Made by a program: the position numbers and the translations under genes. Shown piece by piece: positions 1-8,107 of a stretch of 64,000 nt of DNA. The stretch spans positions 58,244 to 122,243 of the forward strand of contig CAXTKD010000009.1 in the NCBI GenBank assembly GCA_964244885.1, in the 5' to 3' direction. This DNA comes from CAXTKD01 sp964244885 (GTDB taxonomy: Bacteria; Pseudomonadota; Alphaproteobacteria; Sphingomonadales; Sphingomonadaceae). Position 1 is the stretch's first letter, and each line of letters starts with the position of its first letter. Under the pieces are notes generated by a model. The model made no database searches. It worked only from the letters and a program-made list of their open reading frames with translations, and was not told where the DNA came from.

Positions 1-1376
1 CCGACGCGCCGCTGAGCGAATTCGCTTTCGGCGTCGGCCAGACGGGAATGAGCGTCGCGGCCGATGCGCTGAACGCCCAGCTGGTGCTCGACGGCGTGCC
101 GGTCGAATCGCCGTCGAACACCGTCACCGACCTCATTCCGGGCGTGAAGCTGGATCTGAAGAAGGCGCAGGTCGGCACGACCGTCGCGCTGACCTCGTCG
201 CGCGACACCGCGGCGCTGAGCGACGCCGTCAGCGCCTATGTCGACGCCTATAACCAGGTGCAGAGCATCCTGACCGCGCTGACCAAGGCGCCGAGCGACG
301 CGGATTCGACCGACGGCGGCGCGCTCCGCGCCGAATCGTCGATCCGCACCTTGCAGGGCCGCCTGAAGGCGCTGACCTCGACCAGGCTGCTGCCGACCGG
401 CAACGGCCCGTCGAGCCTCGCCGAGATCGGAGTCAAGACCAACCGCGACGGCACGCTGTCGATCGACAGCGCCGCGCTGTCGAAGGCGGTCGCCGCCGAC
501 CCCGACCGCATCGAGCTGCTGCTGACCGCGAGCCAGTCGAGCAGCTCGCCGCTCGTCGCCATCGGCAGCGCCAGCGGCGCGGTGAAGTCCGGCACCTACG
601 CCATCACCGATATCGTCGCCGCGACCGCCGGGACCGCGGCGGCCGGGGTCGCCCCAGCCGCATTCGACACGCCGGTCACCATCGATGCCACCAACCAGAT
701 TCTCCGCCTGACGGTCGACGGCAAGTCGACGCTCGACGTGCTCATCCCGGCGGGCGACTATGCCGATGGCGCCAGCCTCGCGGTGGCGATGCAGGCCGCG
801 ATCAACGCCGATGCCAATCTGACGGCGTTCGGCAAGTCGTTGACCGTCGGGTGGACCGGCACCGGCTTCTCGCTCGCATCGAAGGCGATCGGCGGCGGCT
901 CGCTGGTCTCGGTCGACACGATGTCGCCCGACCTCGTCACCCGCCTCGGGCTGGGGGCGTGGACCAACACCAACGGCACCAATGTCTCGGGCAAGATCAA
1001 CGGCGTCGCGGCGACGGGCATCGACGACCGGCTGATCGCGCCGCCGACCGCTGGCGCCGGGCTCGTCCTGCTGGTCCGACCCGGCGCGACGGCGGCGACG
1101 GTCAACGTCAACGGCGGCATCACCGGCGCGATGGCGGACATCTATTCGTCGCTCGCGACGGGGGACGGCGCGCTCGCCAGCGCGCTCGCCCGCATCACCA
1201 AGGAGCAGACGGCGATCGCCGCCGATAGCGCCAAGGTCGACGCCAAGTCGGCGTCGATGAAGGACACGCTGACCAGGCAATTCGCGGCGATGGAGGCGGC
1301 GGTCGCCGCGTTCAAGTCGACGCAGGATTTCCTCGAGCAGCAGATCGACGCGTGGAACGCGGCGCGGAGCAACTAG
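1..1376 (+). CDS. fliD: Flagellar filament cap protein FliD (5' end missing)
   Basis: C-terminal part of the flagellar hook-associated protein 2, which caps the growing filament outside the cell and helps insert flagellin. The reading frame is open from the first bases of the window (frame of base 3), so the start lies upstream and about 457 residues are visible. The stretch AQLVLDGVPVESPSNTVTDL followed by a long helical region (SAYVDAYNQVQSIL) and a terminal coiled helix are typical of FliD D1/D0. The stop is one base before fliS, so the two are translated together. The middle is Ala/Thr-rich, like the variable outer domains of this family. Function is inferred from family resemblance. Confidence 0.9.
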   Translation, partial: DAPLSEFAFGVGQTGMSVAADALNAQLVLDGVPVESPSNTVTDLIPGVKLDLKKAQVGTTVALTSSRDTAALSDAVSAYVDAYNQVQSILTALTKAPSDADSTDGGALRAESSIRTLQGRLKALTSTRLLPTGNGPSSLAEIGVKTNRDGTLSIDSAALSKAVAADPDRIELLLTASQSSSSPLVAIGSASGAVKSGTYAITDIVAATAGTAAAGVAPAAFDTPVTIDATNQILRLTVDGKSTLDVLIPAGDYADGASLAVAMQAAINADANLTAFGKSLTVGWTGTGFSLASKAIGGGSLVSVDTMSPDLVTRLGLGAWTNTNGTNVSGKINGVAATGIDDRLIAPPTAGAGLVLLVRPGATAATVNVNGGITGAMADIYSSLATGDGALASALARITKEQTAIAADSAKVDAKSASMKDTLTRQFAAMEAAVAAFKSTQDFLEQQIDAWNAARSN

Positions 1377-1377
1377 C

Positions 1378-1749
1378 ATGAGCAGCGCGGCCCAGGCCTA
1401 TGGCGGCATCGACCTTCGCGGACGGGTGGAGACGGCGACTCCGCACGGCCTCGTCCAGCTGCTGTTCGACGAGCTGCTGGCGACGATGCGGCAGGCCGAG
1501 CTGTGCATCCGCAACAAGGACCGGACACGCAAGAGCGAGCGGGTGACGCGCGCTCTGACCATCCTGCACGGCCTCGAAGCCAATCTCGATCACGCGCGCG
1601 GCGGCGATCTCGCCGGCCATCTGTCGAGCGTCTACCGCCAGGCACGCGCCGACATCACCGCCGCCAGCCGCCTCGAGGACGCCGACCGCGCGAAAAGCGC
1701 GAGCCTGCTGATCGCCGAGATCGCCGGCGCCTGGCGCGCCATCGCATGA
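1378..1749 (+). CDS. fliS: Flagellin export chaperone FliS
   Basis: Cytoplasmic chaperone of 123 residues that binds the C-terminal disordered part of flagellin, preventing premature polymerisation before export. The family's early motif, TPHGLVQLLFDELLATM (about residues 21-37), is clear, and the length is that of the usual four-helix FliS. It follows fliD by one base, and its stop overlaps the next start (ATGA at 1746-1749), so the three genes are translationally coupled. The fliD-fliS order is widely conserved in flagellar clusters. Confidence 0.9.
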   Translation: MSSAAQAYGGIDLRGRVETATPHGLVQLLFDELLATMRQAELCIRNKDRTRKSERVTRALTILHGLEANLDHARGGDLAGHLSSVYRQARADITAASRLEDADRAKSASLLIAEIAGAWRAIA

Positions 1750-2057
1750 GCACTGCCGAGCGCCTCGCCGCCGATCTGGCGCGGGTCGGCATCGAGCAGG
1801 CCGAAGCGGCGGCGCGCGCCGACTGGGAGGCGGTCGGCCGCCACGACCAGGTGCGGCGCGTGTTGCTGGAGACGCTGCGGAAATTGAACGTCGAGGATTC
1901 GGAGCCCGTGCGCGCCTCGCTCGCCGAGGCGCAGGCGGCGTCGCTGATGGTCGATCAGGCGTATCGCGCGGCGCGTCCGGCGCTCAGCTCCGAGCTCCGC
2001 CGGGAAAAGCTCGGGACGGCGGCCGGCAAAGCCTATGAGCTGGCGGGATCCAATTGA
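1746..2057 (+). CDS. Small coiled flagellar-cluster protein, FliT position
   Basis: A 103-residue, charged, alanine-rich and probably all-helical protein with no signal peptide. The start is the ATG overlapping the fliS stop by four bases. It sits where FliT (a chaperone for FliD) is found in many bacteria, and its size and helical nature fit, but I see no diagnostic FliT sequence motif. The name is therefore positional only. It is the last gene before a convergent regulator gene, with about 105 bases between. Confidence 0.6.
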   Translation: MSTAERLAADLARVGIEQAEAAARADWEAVGRHDQVRRVLLETLRKLNVEDSEPVRASLAEAQAASLMVDQAYRAARPALSSELRREKLGTAAGKAYELAGSN

Positions 2058-2162
2058 CAATTACAACCCGTTGGGTTATACACACCTCCGAAAATCGATT
2101 CGTTGAGGATGCAAGTGACCGCTTCAAACTGAAAAACGCCGGTTTCCGGTAACTTTGGTAAC

Positions 2163-3272
2163 TTAGGCCGCCATCGAGCGCTGGATGCCGTACTTCCGCA
2201 TCTTCTCGATCAGCGTCGTGCGCTGCAGCCCGAGCAGCCGGGCGGCGTCGCTGATGACGTTGCCGGCGCGGTCGAGCGCGGCATGGATGTAATTCTGCTC
2301 GAGGTCGGACAGCAGCATCTTGAGATCGCAGCCGCCGCCCGCGATCGCCGCCTCGGCATCCTGGGCGGGCGACGCGGTGAAGGCAGCGATCTCGGCCGTC
2401 GCCTCCCACAAAGCCTGCGCTTCCTGGACCGGCTGCGGGCCGGCGCCGGCGCGGCGGAGGAGGGCGTAGGTCGCCTCGGCGCCGATCACCTCGCCCGGAT
2501 GAAGGATCGCGGCGCGCTCGATGATGTTGCGCAGCTCGCGAACGTTGCCGGGCCAGTCGTGGCCGGCGAGCGCCGCCATCGCGGACGGCGCGAAGCGCAC
2601 CGTCGCGCCGGCGTCCGTCAGGCGGCGGGCGAAATGCTGGACGAGCTCGGGAATGTCCTCGCGCCGCTCGGCGAGCGACGGCAGGCGGAGCGGGAAGACG
2701 CCCAGACGGTAGAACAGGTCCTCGCGAAAGCGCCCGTCCTCGATCGCCTTCTCCAGGTCCTTGTGGGTCGCCGAGACGACTCGGGTGTCGACGGCGAGCG
2801 TGCGGTTCGATCCGACTCGCTCGATCTGGCGCTCCTCGAGGACGCGCAGCAGCTTGACCTGCATGTCGGCGGGCATGTCGCCGATCTCGTCGAGGAAGAT
2901 GGTGCCCCCGTCCGCCGCCTCGAAGCGCCCCTTGCGCTGCTGGATGGCGCCGGTGAACGAGCCCTTCTCGTGCCCGAACAGCTCGGACTCGAGGAGGTCG
3001 CGCGGGATCGCGCCGCAGTTCACCGCGACGAAATTGGCCTGGGCGCGGGACGAGGCGGCGTGGATACCGCGCGCCACCACTTCCTTGCCTGAGCCCGAGG
3101 GCCCGCTGACCAGCACCGAGGCGTTGGACCGCGCGACCTGGCCGATCAGCTTGCGGACATCGCGCATCGCGGGTCCGGAGCCGATCAGGCTCGCGTCGAT
3201 CGGCGAACGGCGGGGCATCTCCACCACCGTCGCGGCCGCCTCGTCGTCGTTCGCCAATGCCAGATGCGTCAT
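2163..3272 (-). CDS. Sigma-54-dependent activator, FleQ/FlbD-like
   Basis: 369-residue enhancer-binding protein that would open sigma-54 promoters, most likely those of flagellar genes given its neighbours. Visible features: a short N-terminus with no receiver domain, Walker A GPSGSGKE at 57-64, the sigma-54 contact loop as GSFTGA (104-109, Ser in place of the usual second Ala), Walker B GGTIFLDEIGDMP from 122, and a C-terminal Fis-type helix-turn-helix (DAARLLGLQRTTLIEKM). The start at 3272 precedes MTHLALAND; a longer form from 3410 would add 46 residues unlike the family. Lacking a phosphorylation domain, it may be controlled by its amount or by a partner protein. A CtrA-like site lies 48-62 bases upstream. 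Confidence 0.88.
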   Translation of the reverse strand: MTHLALANDDEAAATVVEMPRRSPIDASLIGSGPAMRDVRKLIGQVARSNASVLVSGPSGSGKEVVARGIHAASSRAQANFVAVNCGAIPRDLLESELFGHEKGSFTGAIQQRKGRFEAADGGTIFLDEIGDMPADMQVKLLRVLEERQIERVGSNRTLAVDTRVVSATHKDLEKAIEDGRFREDLFYRLGVFPLRLPSLAERREDIPELVQHFARRLTDAGATVRFAPSAMAALAGHDWPGNVRELRNIIERAAILHPGEVIGAEATYALLRRAGAGPQPVQEAQALWEATAEIAAFTASPAQDAEAAIAGGGCDLKMLLSDLEQNYIHAALDRAGNVISDAARLLGLQRTTLIEKMRKYGIQRSMAA

Positions 3273-3319
3273 TCTTGGGACCCCACGCTTGCTACGGGAG
3301 TCAAAATGCCGACACATGG

Positions 3320-3334
3320 TTAAGGAAGGTTTAC
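3320..3334 (-). promoter_or_regulatory. CtrA-like box upstream of the sigma-54 activator
   Basis: TTAA-N7-TTAC, read on the plus strand, matches the alphaproteobacterial CtrA motif (TTAA-N7-TTAA) in seven of eight fixed positions with exact spacing. It lies in the divergent region between the activator (start 3272) and the MarR-type gene (start 3446). CtrA control of flagellar regulators is established in Caulobacter; here it is inference. A 13-bp palindrome (TCGTTA-A-TAACGA, 3340-3352) lies directly beside it. Confidence 0.4.
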
Positions 3335-3445
3335 GCCGTTCGTTAATAACGACACGGCTTTCCAGAGCTTTAGCGCGCCGGTTCCCGAGTTTGAGCCAAT
3401 CCGGAGACATAAGCCCGGATAGTCTTCATTTCGGCCCAACTGCGA

Positions 3446-4012
3446 GTGAGCATGGGGCGCGTCGCGCTCTATCGTCGCGCCATGACCGAACCGAGCGGCT
3501 CCGATCGCGCCTATCCGCCCTCAGCCGATCTTCCCCACCCCAGCATCGACCTGTCGGAGGTCAGCCGGCGTCTCGACGATATCGCCACGGTGCTCTCGGC
3601 CTGGATCCGGCGCAACGCCCAGGGCGACCAGGTTTCGCTGGAGACGATCGGCTGGTCGGAGCTCGACGCCCCGGCGACCGCGCGGAGCATCCGGACGCTC
3701 ATCCGCCACCGCCGCGACCGCATGCGCTTCTTCCCGCCCGAGCTGTTCGCCGATCCGGCGTGGGACATCCTGCTCGATCTCGCGGCGGCGCGGCTCGAGG
3801 GCAGCTCGGTGCCGATCTCCAGCCTGTGCATTGCGGCGAACGTCCCGACCACCACCGCGCTCCGCTGGATTGCCACGATGGTCGACATCGGCCTGCTCGC
3901 CCGGCGCGCCGATCCGCTCGACCGGCGGCGTATCTATGTCGATCTGACGGCCGCGGGCTGGGACCGCATGACCGACTATTTCGCCAGCCAGACGGCGATC
4001 GCGCGGTCCTAG
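3446..4012 (+). CDS. MarR-type winged-helix transcription factor
   Basis: Up to 188 residues. The C-terminal part carries a MarR-like helix-turn-helix (SSLCIAANVPTTTALRWIAT) and a typical wing, DPLDRRRIYVDLT. The N-terminal 70 residues are variable and may dimerise. An alternative ATG at 3482 would remove the first 12 residues; GAGTGA before 3446 is a weak ribosome site, and no better one precedes 3482. It is divergent from the sigma-54 activator, so both may share control elements at 3320-3352. The 3' end overlaps the next gene tail-to-tail on a CTAG. The ligand is unknown. Confidence 0.75.
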   Translation: MSMGRVALYRRAMTEPSGSDRAYPPSADLPHPSIDLSEVSRRLDDIATVLSAWIRRNAQGDQVSLETIGWSELDAPATARSIRTLIRHRRDRMRFFPPELFADPAWDILLDLAAARLEGSSVPISSLCIAANVPTTTALRWIATMVDIGLLARRADPLDRRRIYVDLTAAGWDRMTDYFASQTAIARS

Positions 4013-4533
4013 GCGGCGCGGCGCGCGAACAGCATCGAAACTTCGGCGGCGCTCGGCCGACGCGCGCCGGCGTGGACCAGCGAGTCGAGCGTCGCCAGCC
4101 GGCGGCGGACGTCCGACGCGAGATGGCGGGCGAGCGGGGCGATCGAGGCGTGCGCGCCGGCGCGGCGGCAGGCGGCGATGAAGGCGGCGCCGGCGGTGAC
4201 GAGCGCCGCGAGCTCGCCGGCGAGCGAGTCGAGGCGGCGGCGCTCGCCACGCGGCGCCAGCCTGTAGGAGCGGACAATATGCAGCCGTTCGGCGAGTCGC
4301 CCGGCGGCGAAATGCGCCGCGTAGCCGCGCGGCTGCCAGTCGAGCAACTCGTCGACCGCGAAGGCGTCCTCGGCGGAGACGCAGTCGAGCAGCATCACCA
4401 CTTCGTTGAACTGATTGAGGAAATCCGACGCGAAGCCGCTGTCGCGGTCGATTCCCGACACGAGTCGCGGATAGCGGGGCGGGAGCGGAGTGCCGGAGCC
4501 CGTCCCGGCGGCAGGAATCGCTGCGCTTTCCAT
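4009..4533 (-). CDS. Hypothetical protein beside flagellar regulator
   Basis: 174 residues, Ala/Arg-rich, predicted mostly helical, with no signal peptide or membrane segment. An acidic-aromatic stretch in the first half (FNEVVMLLDCVSAEDAFAVD) and the basic helical second half are the only recognisable traits. I do not recognise a family. It overlaps the MarR-type gene by four bases at the 3' ends. No strong ribosome site precedes the ATG at 4533, so the exact start is uncertain. The position at the edge of the flagellar block is only weak evidence for a motility role. Confidence 0.55.
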   Translation of the reverse strand: MESAAIPAAGTGSGTPLPPRYPRLVSGIDRDSGFASDFLNQFNEVVMLLDCVSAEDAFAVDELLDWQPRGYAAHFAAGRLAERLHIVRSYRLAPRGERRRLDSLAGELAALVTAGAAFIAACRRAGAHASIAPLARHLASDVRRRLATLDSLVHAGARRPSAAEVSMLFARRAA

Positions 4534-4592
4534 CGGCGGAGTTTTAGCCGCGGGCGGTAAAGACCTTCTTAATTTGAAAACCTATCATTTTT

Positions 4593-4622
4593 TTGCATTG
4601 CAATATGCTCTGCTGCGGTGCA
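4593..4622. promoter_or_regulatory. Two TGC-N3-GCA palindromes over a probable promoter
   Basis: TTGCATTGCAA (4593-4603) and TGCGGTGCA (4614-4622) are centred 20 bases apart, two helical turns, and cover a possible -10 element (TATGCT, 4604-4609) and start site. They resemble the CTGC-N3/4-GCAG operators described for the phasin/PHB regulator PhaR in Paracoccus. The short core is common by chance in GC-rich DNA, so regulator identity is a guess; spacing and placement are the stronger part. A third copy lies at 4774-4782. Confidence 0.4.
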
Positions 4623-4698
4623 CAAAGGCCTTCGCCGATATGGCGATCCTCCCCAAGGATTTACTCGGGGCCGGTTTCGAAAGAAGCCGGCCCCTTTT
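4616..4698 (+). ncRNA. Candidate small RNA with intrinsic terminator
   Basis: Three consecutive hairpins: TCGCC-GATAT-GGCGA (4632-4646), ATCCT-CCCCA-AGGAT (4646-4660), and a 12-bp terminator stem with GAAA loop (4667-4694) followed by TTTT. The second hairpin contains CCTCCCC, a sequence able to pair with Shine-Dalgarno regions, as in many alphaproteobacterial trans-acting sRNAs. No gene on the plus strand lies upstream to need this terminator. The 5' end is a guess from TATGCT at 4604-4609 as the -10 element. Confidence 0.45.
4667..4698 (+). terminator. Intrinsic terminator of candidate sRNA
   Basis: Stem GGGGCCGGTTTC / GAAGCCGGCCCC (12 bp, one G-T wobble) with GAAA tetraloop and a TTTT tail. 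Confidence 0.75.
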
Positions 4699-4891
4699 CT
4701 ATGGCGCGCGGCGCATCTGTTGCGGCGCGGCAACGATTGGCGTCTCTCGCGGTCTTTTCGTGAAAGGCTCTTGTGCGGTGCAGCGTAATCGCGCATTTTG
4801 ATTGCGGGGTGAAAAGCCCCCAATAAGCGGCCGGCAACGATCCGTCCGCCCCCGAGCGAGCATCGGACCAGGATTTCTGGAAGGATCGGGC

Positions 4892-5623
4892 ATGAAGTTC
4901 ATCAATCTGGCGCTGGCCACGCTGTTGGCCACGAGCGCCGGCGCGGCTCTGGCGCAGGACGCCCCGGCGCCGGCGTTCACCATCACCGGCAGCGCGGCGC
5001 TGGTTTCGGACTATCGCTTCCGCGGCGCGAGCCAGACCAACGAGCATGGCACGGTCCAGGGCTCGATCAACCTCAACCACGAATCGGGCTTCTACGTCGG
5101 CACCTGGGCGTCGTCGATCGAGCTCGCGGGCTACGGCGGGACCGAGGTCGATCTCTACGGCGGCTGGCGCCACACCTTCGACGGCACAACCTTCGATGTC
5201 GGCGCGCTCTATTACTATTATCCCGGCGGCGGCTCGGCCGACACCGACTTCCTCGAGCCCTACGCCTCGGTCACGCACGCGTTCGGCCCGGTCACGGCGA
5301 AGCTCGGCGCGGCCTACGCGTTCGACCAGAAGGGCACGGGCAGCGAGAGCAACGTCTACGGCTACGGCGAACTGGCGTTCGCGATCCCCAACACGCCGGT
5401 GACCGTCAAGGGCCACCTCGGCTATTCCGACGGCAAGGGCTTCCTCGCCGGCGGCGATCACTATCTGGACTATTCGTTCGGCGCGGACTTCGTCTGGAAG
5501 AACCTGACGTTCAACGTGTCCTACGTCGACACCGACCTGAGCAGCGGCAGCACCGGCGCCGGCATCCTCGGGCCGTCCAACGTCGACTCGACGGTGCTGT
5601 TCTCGCTCACCGCCGCGTTCTGA
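4892..5623 (+). CDS. TorF-family putative outer-membrane porin
   Basis: 243-residue outer-membrane protein of the TorF/TIGR02001 type: an N-terminal signal peptide (MKFINLALATLLATSAGAALA), then ITGSAALVSDYRFRGASQTN, the family's hallmark start of the barrel, and alternating aromatic beta strands ending in a terminal Phe. These porins often neighbour ammonium/PII genes in sphingomonads; here glnB-glnA lie nearby, so a role in taking up nitrogen compounds is plausible but unproven. GGAAGGA precedes the ATG at 4892. A bidirectional terminator follows. Confidence 0.85.
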   Translation: MKFINLALATLLATSAGAALAQDAPAPAFTITGSAALVSDYRFRGASQTNEHGTVQGSINLNHESGFYVGTWASSIELAGYGGTEVDLYGGWRHTFDGTTFDVGALYYYYPGGGSADTDFLEPYASVTHAFGPVTAKLGAAYAFDQKGTGSESNVYGYGELAFAIPNTPVTVKGHLGYSDGKGFLAGGDHYLDYSFGADFVWKNLTFNVSYVDTDLSSGSTGAGILGPSNVDSTVLFSLTAAF

Positions 5624-5637
5624 TTAAGCTAGGCTCG

Positions 5638-5671
5638 AAAAACCTCCCCCGCTCCGGCGGGGGAGGTTTTT
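5638..5671. terminator. Bidirectional terminator between porin and lipoprotein
   Basis: Perfect 15-bp inverted repeat AAAAACCTCCCCCGC / GCGGGGGAGGTTTTT with a four-base loop. A- and T-tracts flank it, so it can stop both the porin transcript and the convergent lipoprotein transcript. Confidence 0.85.
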
Positions 5672-5745
5672 CTTTGGAGGTTTTCTGCCGTTGATGTCGG
5701 CTATTGGGTGGTTTGCGGTCCGGCCGCTTTCGAGCAGAACGAGCG

Positions 5746-6135
5746 TTAGCTATCGACCATCTGATAGGTGATATTCACACCGGAGACACGCTCCTCTTGC
5801 TTAAATAGCCTCGAATTCGCGGCGTATCGGATGAGAAGGCGTTTCGGCGAAAGCCACTTCATCTCAGCCCATGACCCTTGCCAGCCACCAACCCTAGCGG
5901 CACCGTGATCGTCGTCCGCAACGAAGACGTTGCCGCCCCCCGACGGTTTGCCGTTGGCATCCAATATCGAGATTTGGGTGGAGAAGCCCGTGGTCGCTCC
6001 GCAATCACGCTGGAACAACACCGCGATATGGTCGCCATCGGGCGAGAGGCTCCGCGAAGCCACGGTGTTCTTGCAGCCATCCGAACATCCGGAGCACATC
6101 ATCAACGTGGCGAGTATTGCTACCCTCATCGGCAT
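5746..6135 (-). CDS. Small putative lipoprotein
   Basis: About 129 residues. The N-terminus MPMRVAILATLMMCSGC reads as a lipoprotein signal with the modified Cys in LMMC. The body has ASRSLSPDGDHIAVLFQRDC and GATTGFSTQISIL, a pattern I associate with a widespread family of small hypothetical proteins that look like a lone beta-propeller-type segment; no function is known to me. Start choices are ATG 6135 (preceded by AAGG) or ATG 6129; a TTG at 6165 would make the signal too long. Base composition is less GC-rich than the neighbours, which may indicate transfer. Confidence 0.65.
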   Translation of the reverse strand: MPMRVAILATLMMCSGCSDGCKNTVASRSLSPDGDHIAVLFQRDCGATTGFSTQISILDANGKPSGGGNVFVADDDHGAARVGGWQGSWAEMKWLSPKRLLIRYAANSRLFKQEERVSGVNITYQMVDS

Positions 6136-6240
6136 GGATAGTAGCCTTGGCGTCAGTGTCGTCAACGGCCGGTTTGGGGCGCTTCAATATTAGGCGTGGA
6201 TGTCGTGAACTGGGTCGAAAGTCGCCACCTCGCCCACACG

Positions 6241-6270
6241 AAAACGGGCCCGGCGTTTCCGCCGGGCCCG
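6241..6270 (-). terminator. glnA terminator
   Basis: Perfect 11-bp stem CGGGCCCGGCG / CGCCGGGCCCG with a four-base loop. On the minus strand it is followed by TTTT, and it lies 23 bases after the glnA stop. Confidence 0.85.
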
Positions 6271-6292
6271 CTCGTTACGAAACGCTTGGGCG

Positions 6293-7705
6293 TTACGCGG
6301 AATAGTACATGTCGAACTCGACCGCCGACGGAGTCATTTCCCAGCGCATGACTTCTTCCATCTTGAGCTCGATGTAACTGTCGATCTGGTTGTCGGTAAA
6401 CACGCCGCCCTTGGTGAAGACGCCGCGGCTGCGGCTGAGGTTCTCGAGCGCTTCGCGGAGCGAGCCGCAGACCGTCGGGACTTTCTTCAGCTCCTTCGGC
6501 GGCAGGTCGTAGAGGTTCTTGTCCATCGCCGCGCCCGGATGGATGCGGTTCTCGATGCCGTCGAGGCCGGCCATCAGCAGCGCCGAATAGGCGAGATAGG
6601 GGTTGGCCGTCGCGTCCGGGAAGCGCACCTCGACGCGGCGCGACTTGGAGCCGGTGCCATAGGGAATGCGGCACGACGCCGAGCGGTTGCGGCTCGAATA
6701 GGCGAGCAGCACCGGCGCCTCGTAGCCCGGGACCAGCCGCTTGTAGCTGTTGGTCGACGGGTTGGTGAAGGCGTTGACGGCCTTGGCGTGCTTGATGATG
6801 CCGCCGATGAAGAACAGCGCCATCTCGCTCAGGCCCGCATAGCCGTTGCCGGCGAACAGCGGCTCGCCCTTGTTCCAGATCGACAGGTGGGTGTGCATGC
6901 CCGAACCGTTATCTTCCTTGATCGGCTTCGGCATGAAGGTCGCGGTCTTGCCATAGGCATGCGCGACCTGGTGCACGACGTACTTGTAGATCTGCATGCG
7001 GTCGGCGGTGGTCACCAGCGTGCCGAACTCGAGGCCGAGCTCGTGCTGCGACGCCGCGACCTCGTGGTGATGCTTGTCGCAGGGCAGGCCCATGTCGAGC
7101 ATCGTCGAGACCATCTCGGCGCGCAGGTCGACGGCGGAATCGACCGGCGCGACGGGGAAGTAGCCGCCCTTGGCGCGCGGGCGGTGGCCCATGTTGCCTT
7201 CATCGTAGGCGGTGCCGGTGTTGGTCGGCAGCTCGATGTCGTCGAGCTTGTAGCTGCCCTCGTTGTAGGACAGCTTGAACTGGACGTTGTCGAACACGAA
7301 GAACTCGGCCTCGGGACCGACATAGGCGGTGTCGCCGATGCCCGAATTCTTGAGATAGCCCTCGGCGCGCTTGGCGGTCGAGCGCGGGTCGCGGCTGTAG
7401 AGCTCGCCGGTCGACGGCTCGACGATGTCGCAGATCACGATCATCATCGGGGTCGCCGAGAACGGATCGAAATAGACCGCGTCGAGATCGACCTTGAGGA
7501 TCATGTCGGACTCGTTGATCGCCTTCCAGCCGGCGATCGACGAACCGTCGAACATGAAGCCGTCCTCGAGCATGTCCTCGGTGACCGCGCGGGTCGCCAT
7601 CGTCAGATGCTGCCACTTGCCCTTGGGATCGGTGAAGCGAAGGTCGACCCACTGGATCTCCTTCTCCTCGATCATCTTCAGGACGTCTTTTGCGCTGTTC
7701 GCCAT
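6293..7705 (-). CDS. glnA: Glutamine synthetase type I
   Basis: 470 residues, the normal length for the dodecameric GSI enzyme that makes glutamine from glutamate, ammonium and ATP in the cytoplasm. Visible motifs are the beta-grasp start (VDLRFTDPKGKWQHL), the ATP-site signature KPIKEDNGSGMHTHLS, and the adenylylation loop NLYDLPPKE with Tyr399, showing control by covalent adenylylation (GlnE). The ATG at 7705 has GAGGGG ahead of it. It follows glnB by 34 bases and is expected to be co-transcribed from the sigma-54 promoter upstream of glnB. A strong terminator follows. Confidence 0.98.
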   Translation of the reverse strand: MANSAKDVLKMIEEKEIQWVDLRFTDPKGKWQHLTMATRAVTEDMLEDGFMFDGSSIAGWKAINESDMILKVDLDAVYFDPFSATPMMIVICDIVEPSTGELYSRDPRSTAKRAEGYLKNSGIGDTAYVGPEAEFFVFDNVQFKLSYNEGSYKLDDIELPTNTGTAYDEGNMGHRPRAKGGYFPVAPVDSAVDLRAEMVSTMLDMGLPCDKHHHEVAASQHELGLEFGTLVTTADRMQIYKYVVHQVAHAYGKTATFMPKPIKEDNGSGMHTHLSIWNKGEPLFAGNGYAGLSEMALFFIGGIIKHAKAVNAFTNPSTNSYKRLVPGYEAPVLLAYSSRNRSASCRIPYGTGSKSRRVEVRFPDATANPYLAYSALLMAGLDGIENRIHPGAAMDKNLYDLPPKELKKVPTVCGSLREALENLSRSRGVFTKGGVFTDNQIDSYIELKMEEVMRWEMTPSAVEFDMYYSA

Positions 7706-7739
7706 TTTAATTACCCCTCGCTCGTAAGGTTTTGATTGT

Positions 7740-8078
7740 TCAGATCGCGTCGGTGCCGCGCTCGCCGGTGCGGATTCGGATCGCCTCCTCGACGGGAGAC
7801 ACGAAGATCTTGCCGTCGCCAATGCGGCCGGTGCGCGCAGCGTTGGCGATCGCCTCGGTGGTGCGCTCGACGAGGCTGTCGTCGATCACCACCTCCAGCT
7901 TCACCTTGGGCAGGAAGTCGACGACATATTCGGCGCCGCGGTAGAGTTCGGTATGGCCCTTCTGCCGGCCGAAGCCCTTGGCCTCGGTCACCGTGATGCC
8001 CGACACGCCGATCTCGTGCAGCGCCTCCTTCACCTCATCCAGCTTGAACGGCTTGATGATCGCTTCGATTTTCTTCAC
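7740..8078 (-). CDS. glnB: Nitrogen regulatory protein PII
   Basis: 112-residue trimeric signal protein that integrates 2-oxoglutarate and ATP/ADP and, through uridylylation, tunes glutamine synthetase adenylylation and the NtrBC system. The T-loop contains GHTELYRGAEYVVDFLPK with the target Tyr51, and the PII C-terminal signature GRIGDGKIFVSP is intact. The start codon is GTG (8078) with GGGGGACTT as ribosome site. The glnB-glnA order is the classic alphaproteobacterial arrangement. Confidence 0.98.
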   Translation of the reverse strand: MKKIEAIIKPFKLDEVKEALHEIGVSGITVTEAKGFGRQKGHTELYRGAEYVVDFLPKVKLEVVIDDSLVERTTEAIANAARTGRIGDGKIFVSPVEEAIRIRTGERGTDAI

Positions 8079-8107
8079 TGGAAGTCCCCCGATACTACGC
8101 GCGGACG

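Larger units (their letters stand above)
4534..4891. other. 358-base intergenic region with candidate sRNA and operators
   Basis: No convincing protein gene. It holds an AT-rich promoter-like stretch (4560-4615), two TGC-N3-GCA palindromes 20 bases apart (centres 4598 and 4618), three successive hairpins ending in a strong terminator (4667-4698), and a further TGC-N3-GCA site (4774-4782) about 110 bases before the porin start. The porin ribosome site (GGAAGGA) lies at its right end. Confidence 0.6.

Noticed and set aside
2058..2162. Terminator between the flagellar genes and the convergent activator
   Set aside because: Only short imperfect stems (around CCGGTTTCCGG) and no T-tract on either strand.
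4490..4801. Plus-strand open frame across the intergenic region
   Set aside because: It runs through the candidate sRNA hairpins, has no ribosome site, and its translation shows no protein-like pattern.
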